DNA from: Diabrotica undecimpunctata
Lineage: Eukaryota > Arthropoda > Insecta > Coleoptera > Chrysomelidae
Assembly (NCBI RefSeq): GCF_040954645.1
Contig: NC_092806.1
Coordinates: 73,782,141 to 73,846,140, forward strand
Direction of reading: 5' to 3'
Length of the DNA: 64,000 nt
Part shown: positions 1-61,339 of the stretch, piece by piece
How the letters are laid out: the number at the start of each line of letters is the position of its first letter
Numbering within the stretch: position 1 is the stretch's first letter
The notes under the pieces: model-generated
Told to the model about the DNA's origin: nothing
Databases searched by the model: none
Seen by the model: the letters and a program-made list of their open reading frames with translations, nothing else
Position numbers and translations under genes: made by a program

Positions 1-50693
<50,693 letters not shown>

Positions 50694-51074
50694 CTATGAA
50701 ATTGTTATTATATTAATAATAAAGTTCTATTTCAAATGTTAAATTAACTTACCCAGATGAAAAGACAGCTCTGACACCACAGAAACAGATATTAGCAATT
50801 AGTTAGTGACATATATACAAATGAAAATAAGGGTATAGATGAAAAAGCGTTTATTCGTTGCAAAATGTAACATAAAATGAAAAACCAAAATATGCTTTCT
50901 GTATTGCACAAATCAATATAAATGGGTAAAAAGGTTACTCCTTACAATCTGTCCTGTCATAAATATCCATAAGTGTAAACGCGGCTTATACAGCTGACAA
51001 ACTGAACGAAGCTAAAAGTTATGTGGACATTACTGACTGTTTATATGTATACTATAAACGCGCCAAAACATTCC

Positions 51075-52060
51075 AGTTTAGTTTGAGCGAATACGATGGA
51101 GTGGACAGGCAAAGAAGGCAAAGTACTGCTCTCATTTCTCTTCATAAGTGCGGAATAGAAAGAGCTCGTATTTTTGGATGACTAAAACCGTTAAATATTA
51201 CGCGTGTTTTTGTGTATAATTTTGTTAAGTTGTTTTTGGATACGAGAGCAGTGATCGTGAAAGATCCGGCCTTTCTCGCGTGGCTCGTACGCCACAGGGT
51301 ATTAACGGTGTTAGGTTAAGAATTAACCAAAATCCTTACAAAAGACAAAAAGTCATGGCTCGGGAAACAAGACTTACAGGGGGACTTGGAGCTTTCAAAC
51401 GACAAAAAGGAAAACGCCTTACCGTTGCATTAATTATGAAAATAGGATAAAATTGGAAAAAAATCAAGGCACCTGTTGTCGTTGTACGGTAAAGAGCGTT
51501 ACAAAGAAATCCTCTTTACAGATGAAAAAATTTTAACCGTAGGGGAAACTTTCGATAAGCAAAACGAGTTTAAGCACGGGCATCCAAGAAGCCAGCGAAC
51601 TGGTGCCAAGGATCGAGCAAGATCTTTGTCCTGCCTCATGGATGGTTGGATGGGGAGTGTCCTATGACGGCGGTACTTCTTTACATTTTTGTGAAAAGGG
51701 TGTTAAAACAGCTGTGAATTATCAGCAGGACATTTTGACAAATGTAGTAGAGCTCCTAAACCACACTATGTTTCAAAATAGACTATAGCTATTACAACAG
51801 GATTCTGTACCTGCGCTTAAAGCTAAAACCACTCAACAGTGGCTTGAAAATCACTTGAATTTATTAATAGTGACCAATGTCGTCAGCTCGCATTAATCCA
51901 CTCGACTGTTAGCTGTGCTCACCATAATCTTTAGTCATTAAGCAAGCGCTGGTAGAAGCTCTGAACAATTTTCCTATGGATGTCGTCCGTACAGCGATCA
52001 AATGAATGGCCTAACAGACTTCGGTGCTGTATTCAGGTAAATGGTGGCCATTTTCAATAT
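51075..52060 (+). pseudogene. Mariner/maT-like transposase pseudogene
   Basis: LHKCGIERARIFG, LKPLNITRVFVYNFVKLFLD, LLSLYGKERYKEILFTDEKI (first Asp in TDEK), LVPRIEQDL/PASWMVGWGVSYDGGTSLHF, VKTAVNYQQDILTNVVELLN, QQDSVPALKAKTTQQWLENH (second Asp) and NFPMDVVRTAI. The segment carrying the third Asp is rearranged. Many frameshifts. In intact relatives the spacing would be about DD37D, from memory. Confidence 0.82.
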
Positions 52061-52139
52061 TTTTTTGTAGTTTATAGCTATTATATCAGTAATAAATTGT
52101 GCAAAATTTTTTCAAATCAAACCAGTTGTTTATTATTTT

Positions 52140-52600
52140 TTAGTTAAATACCATGTATCAATATTTATGACAAGGCTAGGTATTTTTATTCAGTAAATCA
52201 GTAAAATGAATATAAATAGGAAAATTAATATGATTGTTGGGTAAGTCAACTAAAATGTTTTTACAAGAATTTTATGTAGCTTTTCTCTATATAGTTTATT
52301 ATTAAAAATTTTAGGAATTTAGATATACTTTTGCCAAGTTTGTAGATGGTTTTACTTTAGGTTACATTTTACAAAAACATAAAGAACCTATTCCAATATT
52401 TATTTTTAATCAGTTACCATCTACTCAATAATATTTATTATTCAATAATTCTATGGTTTATTGTAAAACTGCTGTTTAATGCTCGTAAGTCCACTTTAGG
52501 CAGTACTACATTACAATGGACCCCTCTTATGAATTTCAAGTCATAGCAGTGTAGCAAGGCAAAAAGTGGCAGATAAAATAAGAGAAAATGCGGCGCGGAG
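52140..52600. other. AT-rich sequence, nothing recognised
   Basis: No ORF or repeat arms seen. Confidence 0.45.
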
Positions 52601-53340
52601 GGGAGAGGAAACACTATTTCAAAGACCTGAATTTGTGTTTGGAAAAGCAACAACAAAATTTGGAAATACAAAAGTAAAATATAAAAGCGATACATCTGGA
52701 CCTATAAGGAATATGACGAATACTTTTCTCTAAAACCACATCTCGGAAATATTTAATGATATCGTCGATATAAGTGGTTTTAACTACTTTTAACATGACG
52801 TCAAGTACATCTTCAAACCAACAAACATCATACCTAGAGGTCTAACTTCGGCCAAAAAACTAAGAGAACCGTTATCTAGTTTATATTGGAACAACAATAT
52901 ATAATTGGTTTGACTAAACACAAGAGGAGCATTGGTCACTAAAAAAACAGATGTGACAGAACACGCCTCCATCATGCAATCAAACTATCCAAATGATTAC
53001 CGAAGTGGAAATCGAAACGTCAAATAAACTTATTTTAAAGTAAAATTGTGGTATTCTATTAATTTATTCCCAGTAAAAATAGTAAATTTTAATGAAACAA
53101 CTGTAGTTATTTGAAGAAACGCAGGTGCTTCAATAGATAATCACACTACTACCCACAGAGAGATGTTCAGGGAGTCTATCGAAATTCAAAAACACCCGAA
53201 GATCGGTTTTAATCGTAAAAAAAAGGCCTGAGGCTCTAACTAACGTATTATGAAATACCAAAATTCTCCCAGCACCATGCACCGAAATTTCAATAGAGAT
53301 TCGAATCAAGCAACAGATCTCGGGAGGTACACAACGACCC
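52600..53340 (+). pseudogene. Penelope-like element, linker plus GIY-YIG remnant with an inserted terminal-repeat scrap
   Basis: YIFKPTNIIPRGLTSAKKLR then EPLSS at the position of the GIY start, TRGALVTKKTDVTEHASIM (K...V.EHA block), then at 53090-53230 THREMFRESIEIQKHPKIGF (REAIEI.KHP..FNR). Between them, 52990-53080 is a terminal-repeat scrap (ACCGAAGTGGAAATCGAAAC). The GIY residues themselves are gone. Confidence 0.65.
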
Positions 53341-53346
53341 TTTATA

Positions 53347-54750
53347 CACTGATCAAAACAAAAAAGGAACCACTAACTTAATTTAATGTAAATTGTTTAT
53401 TGCATTAGGTAGGAACTTAAATCTGTACGCCCACCCAGTAGACACATATAGTTTTTATAAATGAAAGAAAAAACCAAGTTTCTTATCTTCGTTTTTCTTG
53501 TATTCAATAAAAAAGCAAAAATTGATAACATTTTGGAATCACATTTATTCAGTTAATGAATTTCTGTTGATATTTAGGTTAAAGTTGTTAAGAATGAATG
53601 ATGGATTTTGATGTGTTTGGAAGCCCCCAAAGACACAGAGTGTATTTCGCAGAGATACAAAAAGGTTACTCAAGACACCGTATTGCAGAAATATTAAATT
53701 TTTGGACCAGACATGAAATGTATGGAGTTATTAAAAGATAACCTTATATGCAACGTGCACGGGTGACTACAGCTAGAGAGGATGGTCTTTTAGAATTATA
53801 GGTCGTCAGAGATCGTCGAAGTACTGCTCGAACGCTACAAAATAAGTTGGTAGATGCTACGGGTACAAGAGTAAATACTCAAACTATACGCAATCGGCTT
53901 CACGAACATGGGTTGAATGCAAGAAGGCCAGCTAGAGTACCTCCTTTGACCCCTGTACATCGTAGAGCTAGACGCTTGTTTGCAGAAGAACACACGAATT
54001 GGACCACGGTACAAGGAGTAACGTGATGTTTACTGACAAGTCCAGATTTCTTTTAAATCATGTTGATGGATGTGTTAGAGTCTGGAGAAGACCAGGCGAG
54101 CTCTTTTTGGATTCCGCAATTCAAGAAACCCAGGTTTTTGGCGGAAGTTCAATTATGGTTTGGGGTGGGATAACTTAAATGGCTGCTCTGACCTAGTAGC
54201 TATTCGGCAAGGGGCGATGAAAGCAGAGCGGTACATTAACGAAGTTCTTGAACCACATGTCGTTCGACAAGATAATGCGAGACCGCACGTGGCCAGGATA
54301 GTGCAAAATTATTTGAGTACCCACAATATTCAGATTATGGAGTGGCCAGCGAGGAGTCCAAATTTAAATCCCATTGAACACATTTGGGATTCACTCGAGA
54401 AGCGCTTGAAGGACCGTCAGCCACTAAGAAACCTACAAGTCTATTCGAAATGTGATTGAAAGCATGCCTAAAAGTTGTGCAGAAGTTCGGTGAGTTAGAG
54501 GAGCCCATACAGGCTATTAGTTTTTTTTTAAATAATTTTTAGCAACGCTGTTATTAAAAAAATAAATCGAATTTTTCACATTTATCACTTTTGATTTTTT
54601 TTTTTCACAAGAAAATTTACAGTTCAGTAACAAAAACTTTGCTATATGTATAGCAAAAAGCCTAAATTAAATAAAAATAATATAATCATAAAAATTAGTT
54701 GAAAACTACGAATATTTTGAAAAGTGGCTATTTTTTGGTTTTGATCAGTG
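53347..54750 (+). mobile_element. Tc1-like element, 1,404 bp, TA-flanked
   Basis: It starts CACTGATCAAAAC after TA (53345-53346) and ends GTTTTGATCAGTG before TA (54751-54752). TIRs are short (about 13 bp perfect, then AAAAA..). The transposase inside is broken. Confidence 0.92.
53600..54525 (+). pseudogene. Tc1 transposase pseudogene (DD34E type)
   Basis: RHRVYFAEIQKGYSRHRIAE (helix-turn-helix), RDRRSTARTLQNKLVDATGT, QTIRNRLHEHGLNARRPARV, shifted CFLTSPDFF at the first Asp region, RQDNARPHVARIVQNYLSTH (second Asp) and ARSPNLNPIEHIWDSLEKRL (third residue Glu). At least five stops or frameshifts. Confidence 0.88.
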
Positions 54751-54759
54751 TAGGAAGGT

Positions 54760-55574
54760 TTTTACTATTTTTTAAATATATTTTAGAGACAGCAAAGACT
54801 TCGCAGCAAAGGAACTTTCCAATGTCAATTTGTCCATTAAAAATATTTAAAGGTCGTCTTTCTAACTTTAGCAGGTACTTAGAAAGTAATTAAAACTATT
54901 TAGACAAGGCGAAAAGGTCGGGTTCGTTCGGAAAAATATTCCCATGAGATTTTGGTTAAAAGATGAGGTTTGAGATAAGGTTCAAAAGGTCGCCCAGGAG
55001 AAAAGTTGTTCGAATTTTTTTAAACCTTTTTTTTTAACATATTTTAACAATCAATTTTTTCGAACCGAACAAATTTTTTAAAATTTTTTTTTTATCATTC
55101 TGAACAAAATAAGTCCCTTGTAGTTTTTCTGTAAACTTGATCGTTTTCGAGTTATAAATAATTTAAAACGGAGAAAAATGCAAAATTACGATTATGAAGG
55201 CTCAAAAACACAAGTCAAAAACATTATTTTTGAATTTACCAAGGACATAAATTCAGGTTCAAACCTTGTTCTATCAATTCCCGATAAGTATTTTGGGCAT
55301 ATTTGATTTTTAAACATTGTTTTTTAATCGTTAATGAAGCGCTTATGACAGGACGGGCGCTCGGGCTGTGGCGTGTATAAGAGAGAAAAAGATCTAGGGC
55401 ACAAATGTTTACTGGAATGGTTTAATAGTTATTTATGCACCAAGGGTGTTATTAGAATGATTACGCCCGGAGAACAACATAATCCAGCCAGAGGGTCTCT
55501 GGCCCGCGGGATGGTTGTTGCTCGATGGGCATAATCTTCCGGTAACACTAGTGGTACACAGAAAATATGTATAC

Positions 55575-55577
<3 letters not shown>
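54760..55577. other. Unclassified repeat-like intron sequence
   Basis: Contains long T/A runs, GATCGTTTTCGAGTTATAAA and CGGTAACACTAGTGGTACAC. It looks like mobile non-coding DNA, but I cannot pair any ends. Confidence 0.3.

Positions 55578-55632
<55 letters not shown>
55578..55632. repeat. (TA)n microsatellite
   Basis: About 55 bp, immediately left of the Penelope unit. Confidence 0.95.
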
Positions 55633-55635
<3 letters not shown>

Positions 55636-57153
55636 TAGTGGATTTTCTTGGGCTTAGGTTCATAAAAAAATTTGATTTGATACTAAGGCATTTTCATATA
55701 TTTTTTCGACGTTTCGGCAGGAAATCCATGCCTTTTTCAAGAAGTAATATTGACTAAAAAAACATTTTATGACAGACATAATACGATTTAAAAGTTAAAC
55801 TTTTGACTTACCAAGCATGTAAAAATTTGTTACTAACAAGTAGACGTCACAATTAAAATAATATTAAAAACATAGGACATACCCACTAAGTCACTACATG
55901 TAAAATATATTTTAGATCTAATGTGTTGTTTATTGAAGTTAGTTTATCGTTTAAACAACCAGTTATTTTAACATCATAGGCGTTCTGAGATTGTCTTTTT
56001 ATGTGTTTTTAAATTAAGTTAAAATATATTTTGTTCAAATTTTTGACATCTTTTTTATCATTTATTGCATTATTATTTTTTTTTATTTGTATAGACTCTA
56101 GAAGCTCTCTCTTTTTCCTGTTGGGTTCACTTTTTAGGATCTTGGTTTTCTCAAAATCAAATTTATGTTTTTTTTCGTTTTCATGTTTTGTGAGGGCGGT
56201 CGAGTTTTTTTTGTCATATTTGTGGGAACGTATCTTTTTAATAGAGGGGTTTTTGTTTTTAATCTTGTAAAATTCTTTTTCAAAAGATTATGCCCTTTAT
56301 GAGCAACCATAATATTATGTTTGGACAGAAGATTTGCAATTTGTTCTGATAATCCTTTTATATAGGGAAGAGACATATAGTTTTTCTTTACCGTGTTGGT
56401 TTCATTGTTATTATTGTTATTGTAAAATTTATGCAGTCGCGATTTGAAAGTGTTGTCGATAAGGTGGTGTGGGTATGAATTAAGTGTTAGTGCTGTTTTT
56501 GCTTTTTTAATGGCCTGAGGTCTATTAATAGGATCGGATAATCTAATAGCTCTATCGGCGAGTCCGATAACTACTGATTTCTTTTGAGACAGGGGATGAT
56601 GAGAGTTGAAATTCAGATATCTCGATGACCAGGTTTTTTTGGTGTACCATGAAGTAGTTATAGTGCTGTTTTCTCTATGTAAGGTCAGGTCCAGAAAATT
56701 AATTTGATGATTTTTTTCAATTTCTAATGTAAATTTTAGTTTTTGGTGAAAGTTATTGAATTCATTTAGTAAAATATCCATTTTATCCTCTGGTGCTGCG
56801 CTCAAGCAGCACGATAAACTAACGATAAACGATAAACTAACTTCAATAAACAACACATTAGATCTAAAATATATTTTACATGTAGTGACTTAGTGGGTAT
56901 GTAATATGTTTTTAATATTATTTTAATTGTGACGTCTACTTGTTAGTAACAAATTTTTACATGCTTGGTAAGTCAAAAGTTTAACTTTTAAATCGTATTA
57001 TGTCTGTCATAAAATGTTTTTTTAGTCAATATTACTTCTTGAAAAAGGCATGGATTTCCTGCCGAAACGTCGAAAAAATATATGAAAATGCCTTAGTATC
57101 AAATCAAATTTTTTTATGAACCTAAGCCCAAGAAAATCCACTAAAAAAATATA
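55633..57153 (-). mobile_element. Penelope-like unit 1 with inverted terminal repeats
   Basis: Two ~320 bp copies of one terminal repeat (55633-55960 and 56820-57153) face each other: both outer ends carry AGTGGATTTTCTTGGGC / its complement and an inner GACGTTTCGGCAGGAAATCC. The ORF on the minus strand (56856-56134) is the same protein end as in unit 2 but lacks about 82 bp. The whole unit is a reverse complement of unit 2, including shared small variants. Confidence 0.9.
56134..56856 (-). pseudogene. Penelope-like ORF, unit 1, GIY-YIG core deleted
   Basis: PEDKMDILLNEFNNFHQKLK, LEIEKNHQINFLDLTLHREN, HHPLSQKKSVVIGLADRAIR and YIKGLSEQIANLLSKHNIMV match unit 2 residue for residue. After KTPLLKR it jumps to YVPTNMTKKTRPP out of frame: about 82 bp covering the GIY-YIG start is missing. 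The ORF's first residues come from the terminal repeat, so the true N-terminus is absent. Confidence 0.88.
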
Positions 57154-57479
57154 GTTCCGAGTCTAAAGTTTTTAATGAGATAGTGGTATCTGCTATGAGT
57201 AAATTCAAGGTTTGTTTTGTGAATACAGTAAAAACGTTACCAAATTTACGTGCAAGGTTTACAGAATTAAGAATAATGTGTTCTATATTTAAATTTAAAA
57301 AGTTTGGTATTAAATTTTCTGTTTTACATCTAAATAAAAAATTCTTCGATTTCTTTGATTTGTCCTCTTAGTCAATAATTTTTTGTAGAGTTTCATCTGT
57401 TGGACGGTTGTTTTTCCGAAGTTGGTTTCAATACCAAGGTAGAAAGGCACATTTTCACCCATGCCTAAATATATTGTTT
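57154..57479 (-). pseudogene. Penelope-like ORF N-terminal fragment between the two units
   Basis: Minus strand, with one stop: RPTDETLQKIID, KSKKSKNFLFRCKTENLIPN, FLNLNIEHIILNSVNLARKF and TKQTLNLLIADTTISLK. Penelope proteins have a similar coiled N-terminus (L.K.......FL..C....LIP.F). It may be the 5' part of the same family. The match is by pattern only. Confidence 0.5.
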
Positions 57480-59139
57480 GAGTTTAGTTCTTGAACCTTA
57501 ATATATATTTTTTTAGTGGATTTTCTTGGGCTTAGGTTCATAAAAAAATTTGATTTGATACTAAGGCATTTTCATATATTTTTTCGACGTTTCGGCAGGA
57601 AATCCATGCCTTTTTCAAGAAGTAATATTGACTAAAAAAACATTTTATGACAGACATAATACGATTTAAAAGTTAAACTTTTGACTTACCAAGCATGTAA
57701 AAATTTGTTACTAACAAGTAGACGTCACAATTAAAATAATATTAAAAACATATTACATACCCACTAAGTCACTACATGTAAAATATATTTTAGATCTAAT
57801 GTGTTGTTTATTGAAGTTAGTTTATCGTTTATCGTTAGTTTATCGTGCTGCTTGAGCGCAGCACCAGAGGATAAAATGGATATTTTACTAAATGAATTCA
57901 ATAACTTTCACCAAAAACTAAAATTTACATTAGAAATTGAAAAAAATCATCAAATTAATTTTCTGGACCTGACCTTACATAGAGAAAACAGCACTATAAC
58001 TACTTCATGGTACACCAAAAAAACCTGGTCATCGAGATATCTGAATTTCAACTCTCATCATCCCCTGTCTCAAAAGAAATCAGTAGTTATCGGACTCGCC
58101 GATAGAGCTATTAGATTATCCGATCCTATTAATAGACCTCAGGCCATTAAAAAAGCAAAAACAGCACTAACACTTAATTCATACCCACACCACCTTATCG
58201 ACAACACTTTCAAATCGCGACTGCATAAATTTTACAATAACAATAATAACAATGAAACCAACACGGTAAAGAAAAACTATATGTCTCTTCCCTATATAAA
58301 AGGATTATCAGAACAAATTGCAAATCTTCTGTCCAAACATAATATTATGGTTGCTCATAAAGGGCACAATCTTTTGAAAAAGAATTTTACAAGATTAAAA
58401 ACAAAAACCCATCTATTAAAAAGATCGCATGTTGTATATGAAATTCCCTGCTCGAATTGTGATGGAGTTTATATTGGACAAACCAGTCAGCTACTTAACT
58501 CAAGAATACGTTCCCACAAATATGACAAAAAAAACTCGACCGCCCTCACAAAACATGAAAACGAAAAAAAACATAAATTTGATTTTGAGAAAACCAAGAT
58601 CCTAAAAAGTGAACCCAACAGGAAAAAGAGAGAGCTTCTAGAGTCTATACAAATAAAAAAAAAATAATAATGCAATAAATGATAAAAAAGATGTCAAAAA
58701 TTTGAACAAAATATATTTTAACTTAATTTAAAAACACATAAAAAGACAATCTCAGAACGCCTATGATGTTAAAATAACTGGTTGTTTAAACGATAAACTA
58801 ACTTCAATAAACAACACATTAGATCTAAAATATATTTTACATGTAGTGACTTAGTGGGTATGTCCTATGTTTTTAATATTATTTTAATTGTGACGTCTAC
58901 TTGTTAGTAACAAATTTTTACATGCTTGGTAAGTCAAAAGTTTAACTTTTAAATCGTATTATGTCTGTCATAAAATGTTTTTTTAGTCAATATTACTTCT
59001 TGAAAAAGGCATGGATTTCCTGCCGAAACGTCGAAAAAATATATGAAAATGCCTTAGTATCAAATCAAATTTTTTTATGAACCTACGCCCAAGAAAATCC
59101 ACTAAAAAAATATATATTAAGGTTCAAGAACTAAACTCA

Positions 59140-59145
<6 letters not shown>
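57480..59145 (+). mobile_element. Penelope-like unit 2 with inverted terminal repeats
   Basis: The terminal repeats (about 57480-57830 and 58785-59145) are inverted copies, here including an extra outer block GTTTGAGTTTAGTTCTTGAA and its complement. Between them lies an open ORF. The right end abuts a (TA)n tract. Inverted rather than direct terminal repeats are a known Penelope-like arrangement. Confidence 0.9.
57801..58667 (+). CDS. Penelope-like RT C-terminus with intact GIY-YIG domain
   Basis: 288 codons without a stop. After ~25 residues that derive from the terminal repeat come PEDKMDILLNEFNNFHQKLK, NHQINFLDLTLHREN (end of the RT palm/thumb) and SVVIGLADRAIRLSD. A connector follows: YIKGLSEQIANLLSKHNIMV. 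The GIY-YIG endonuclease starts VVYEIPCSNCDGVYIGQTSQ and continues LLNSRIRSHKYDKKN, ALTKHENEKKHKFDFEKTKI and the RELLESIQI end. Catalytic pattern residues (YEIPC, VYIGQT, R.RSH, H.E) are present. The RT N-terminal half is missing, so it cannot act alone; a trans-acting endonuclease or simple relic are both possible. Confidence 0.88.
   Translation: MLFIEVSLSFIVSLSCCLSAAPEDKMDILLNEFNNFHQKLKFTLEIEKNHQINFLDLTLHRENSTITTSWYTKKTWSSRYLNFNSHHPLSQKKSVVIGLADRAIRLSDPINRPQAIKKAKTALTLNSYPHHLIDNTFKSRLHKFYNNNNNNETNTVKKNYMSLPYIKGLSEQIANLLSKHNIMVAHKGHNLLKKNFTRLKTKTHLLKRSHVVYEIPCSNCDGVYIGQTSQLLNSRIRSHKYDKKNSTALTKHENEKKHKFDFEKTKILKSEPNRKKRELLESIQIKKK

Positions 59146-59194
<49 letters not shown>
59146..59194. 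repeat. (TA)n microsatellite
   Basis: About 50 bp between Penelope unit 2 and a Tc1-like end. Confidence 0.95.
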
Positions 59195-59197
<3 letters not shown>

Positions 59198-60030
59198 TTG
59201 AGTGCAAAACAATCGACTCAAGAGAGATATTTGAGATTACACCTTCTGTTTTAATGTAAGAAGTATGAAAATAACAAGATGTAATGTGCAAACAGTAACT
59301 TTATTATTAAACTTACAAAAACCGCTATTTCATTATTTGGAAGATGCATTATAAAAACAATATGCTATATGAACAGAGTTTCTCAAATATTCATCATTGG
59401 AACTATCCCAAGAAAGACGTAATGAACAGAGAAATCATCAATTACGAAATGAATTTTTTTATTTTTCAATATCTGATATTACCACCCCTATTCCTAATTA
59501 CACTTTCCATTCGATTTCGCATGGATCGGATGACTTTTATAATAAATTCTTGAGGCATTGCTTCCCATTCATCATTAAGGGCAGCCCTCAATTCCATTAT
59601 GCTCCTTGGTGCATGATTTCTGTTTCGAACCCTTCGTTTAAGCTCATCCCAAACATACTCTATTGGATTTATGTCCGGGCTCAACGCAGGCCAATTTATT
59701 GTAGGTATACCGATCTCAGTCAGATAGGTGGTGGTGACTCGTGCGGTATGACATCGTGCATTATCATGCAATAAAATAAAGGCATCATCAATAAATCCCA
59801 CGTATAAAACCACATTTCCTCCAAAATATCTCTGATGTAACGATCCGCCGTTAAACCTTCACCAGGCACGAAAACCAACTCGGTTTTCCCATCCATGGAA
59901 ATGCCTGCCCAAAATATACAAGAGCCGCCTCCATATGACACAATTTCTCGTATACAACAATGAGCAAATCGTTCTATACTTTGAATAGTATAGGACTTAT
60001 AATCCTCTAAGCCCATTGCTATCAGATATT
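59195..60030 (-). pseudogene. Tc1-like element, one end and transposase C-terminal part
   Basis: The outer end CACTTGAGTGCAAAACAATC starts right after TA. Minus-strand transposase: SYGGGSCIFWAGISMDGKTE, GEGLTADRYIRDIL, ILLHDNARCHTARVTTTYLT (second Asp), SPDINPIEYVWDELKRRVRN (Glu third) and SMRNRMESVIRNRGG at the C-terminus. Frameshift near 59780. The other end and first Asp region are lost at about 60030, where a Penelope fragment begins. A different Tc1 subfamily from 53347. Confidence 0.88.
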
Positions 60031-60079
60031 TTTATGGATTCTCTAGAAACAAAGATTTCAAAACATCCCGTATTCAAAC

Positions 60080-60760
60080 AGTTTTTATATTGGTAGACGT
60101 AGACGATGTACTGGTATGTTTTACAGGAATAACAGGCAACTTGACTAATGTTTATCGTATATTAATTCACTCCATAGTCATATTGAATTTACAATAGAAT
60201 CAGAACTAAATCAATCCAGACTTAAAAACAAACATAAGTTTTCCATATTTCATAAATATATCCATACTGACACGACTATACACGTTTCATCACAACATAA
60301 CAGGTAGGTTTCGTCCTACACAACATAAATTGGCAGTCTACCATAGTATGTTACATAGATTAATAGAAATGCCGATGTCAAAAAACAATTTTGAGATAGA
60401 ATTAAACATTATTAAGCAAATAGCAGTAAAAAATGGGTAAAACGAACAAACAATAAATAAAAGTTTAAATCATAAACTACATAAGAAAGCCCTGAAATTA
60501 GTATTTCCAGCACCAGAGAAAAAACCCAGTACCTTCTGCTCGATTACATATACAGGCAAGATATCAATAGTCAAATATAAAAAAGAAAGGAATAACACCA
60601 GCTTTTAGAACAAACAACAACTTATGCAAATATATTAAAAACAACAAGAGCCAAAAGAAAAAGCACTTAGACAGTGGTGTATACAAATTTAAATGTGGCG
60701 ATAATAAAATACAGACATAATTCTGAATGACCAACTTAAGACAAACAGTTCTCCCTTCCT
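60080..60760 (+). pseudogene. Third Penelope-like element, RT to GIY-YIG remnant
   Basis: VDVDDVLVCFTGITGNL (RT catalytic YVDD-like block), TQHKLAVYHSMLHRLIEMPM, FEIELNIIKQIAVKNG, KALKLVFPAPEKKPSTF and, shifted, HLDSGVYKFKCGDN, the start of the GIY-YIG domain (SGVYK..C). It ends there. Different subfamily from units 1 and 2. Confidence 0.8.
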
Positions 60761-60799
60761 CAAGCTTTTCAGTTAAAGACTATAAAGTGTAAACACATA

Positions 60800-60905
60800 C
60801 CAAAAATAGATCACTTGAGAAACGCACTCTGCCGAAACAGCTGTAGTGATAAGTATTTAAAATAAACTTTGTGGAAGTTTTGAAAACAAAAGTTTTCAGT
60901 GTTTT
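60800..60905 (+). repeat. Penelope terminal-repeat end
   Basis: CTCTGCCGAAACAGCTGTAG then AAATAAACTTTGTGGAAG, directly downstream of the third Penelope ORF and in the expected place for its terminal repeat. Confidence 0.6.
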
Positions 60906-60957
60906 AATGTTATATAAAATGAATGTCCATCAAGTAATGGTTGAATCCATCACTTAT

Positions 60958-61165
60958 TAATTATAACTTAAAAGTAAATAGTTGTTCATATCGAGTTTAT
61001 TAACAAAATAAAACTGCATCAATTAAAACAATAAAACAAAGTTTTAAATATTTATTTCTGAAATGTTATAGTCGTTTATAGATTAGTATTTACAAATGGA
61101 AACTTTTTAATCGAAATGAATTAACATGCACTTCCATTATTCATGATTATTCTTCTTTTTTTTTC
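60958..61165 (+). repeat. Interspersed repeat, copy B
   Basis: Partner of 32545-32735. Shared blocks are listed there. Preceding sequences differ. Confidence 0.75.
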
Positions 61166-61339
61166 AATTTAAGACGTCTGCAACAGTAAGTTTATATTAA
61201 CTATTAATAGTGAGGCGTAGGAATTTTTGGTGTTGTGTATTTCCAACAATGACTTGTATGTTCTCAAAATATAACCCAAGCACTTTGACATTAAATCCAA
61301 AAGCAAAATAAATCCCTCTCTACTAGAACCATTAGTCAA

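Noticed and set aside
50752..50769. An 18 bp microexon candidate (flanked by ...GTGTCAG and GTAAGT) just upstream of the first RalGAP-alpha exon
   Set aside because: The splice signals look good, but the peptide does not match the conserved NLKQK-type sequence expected before HKAHKEEL.
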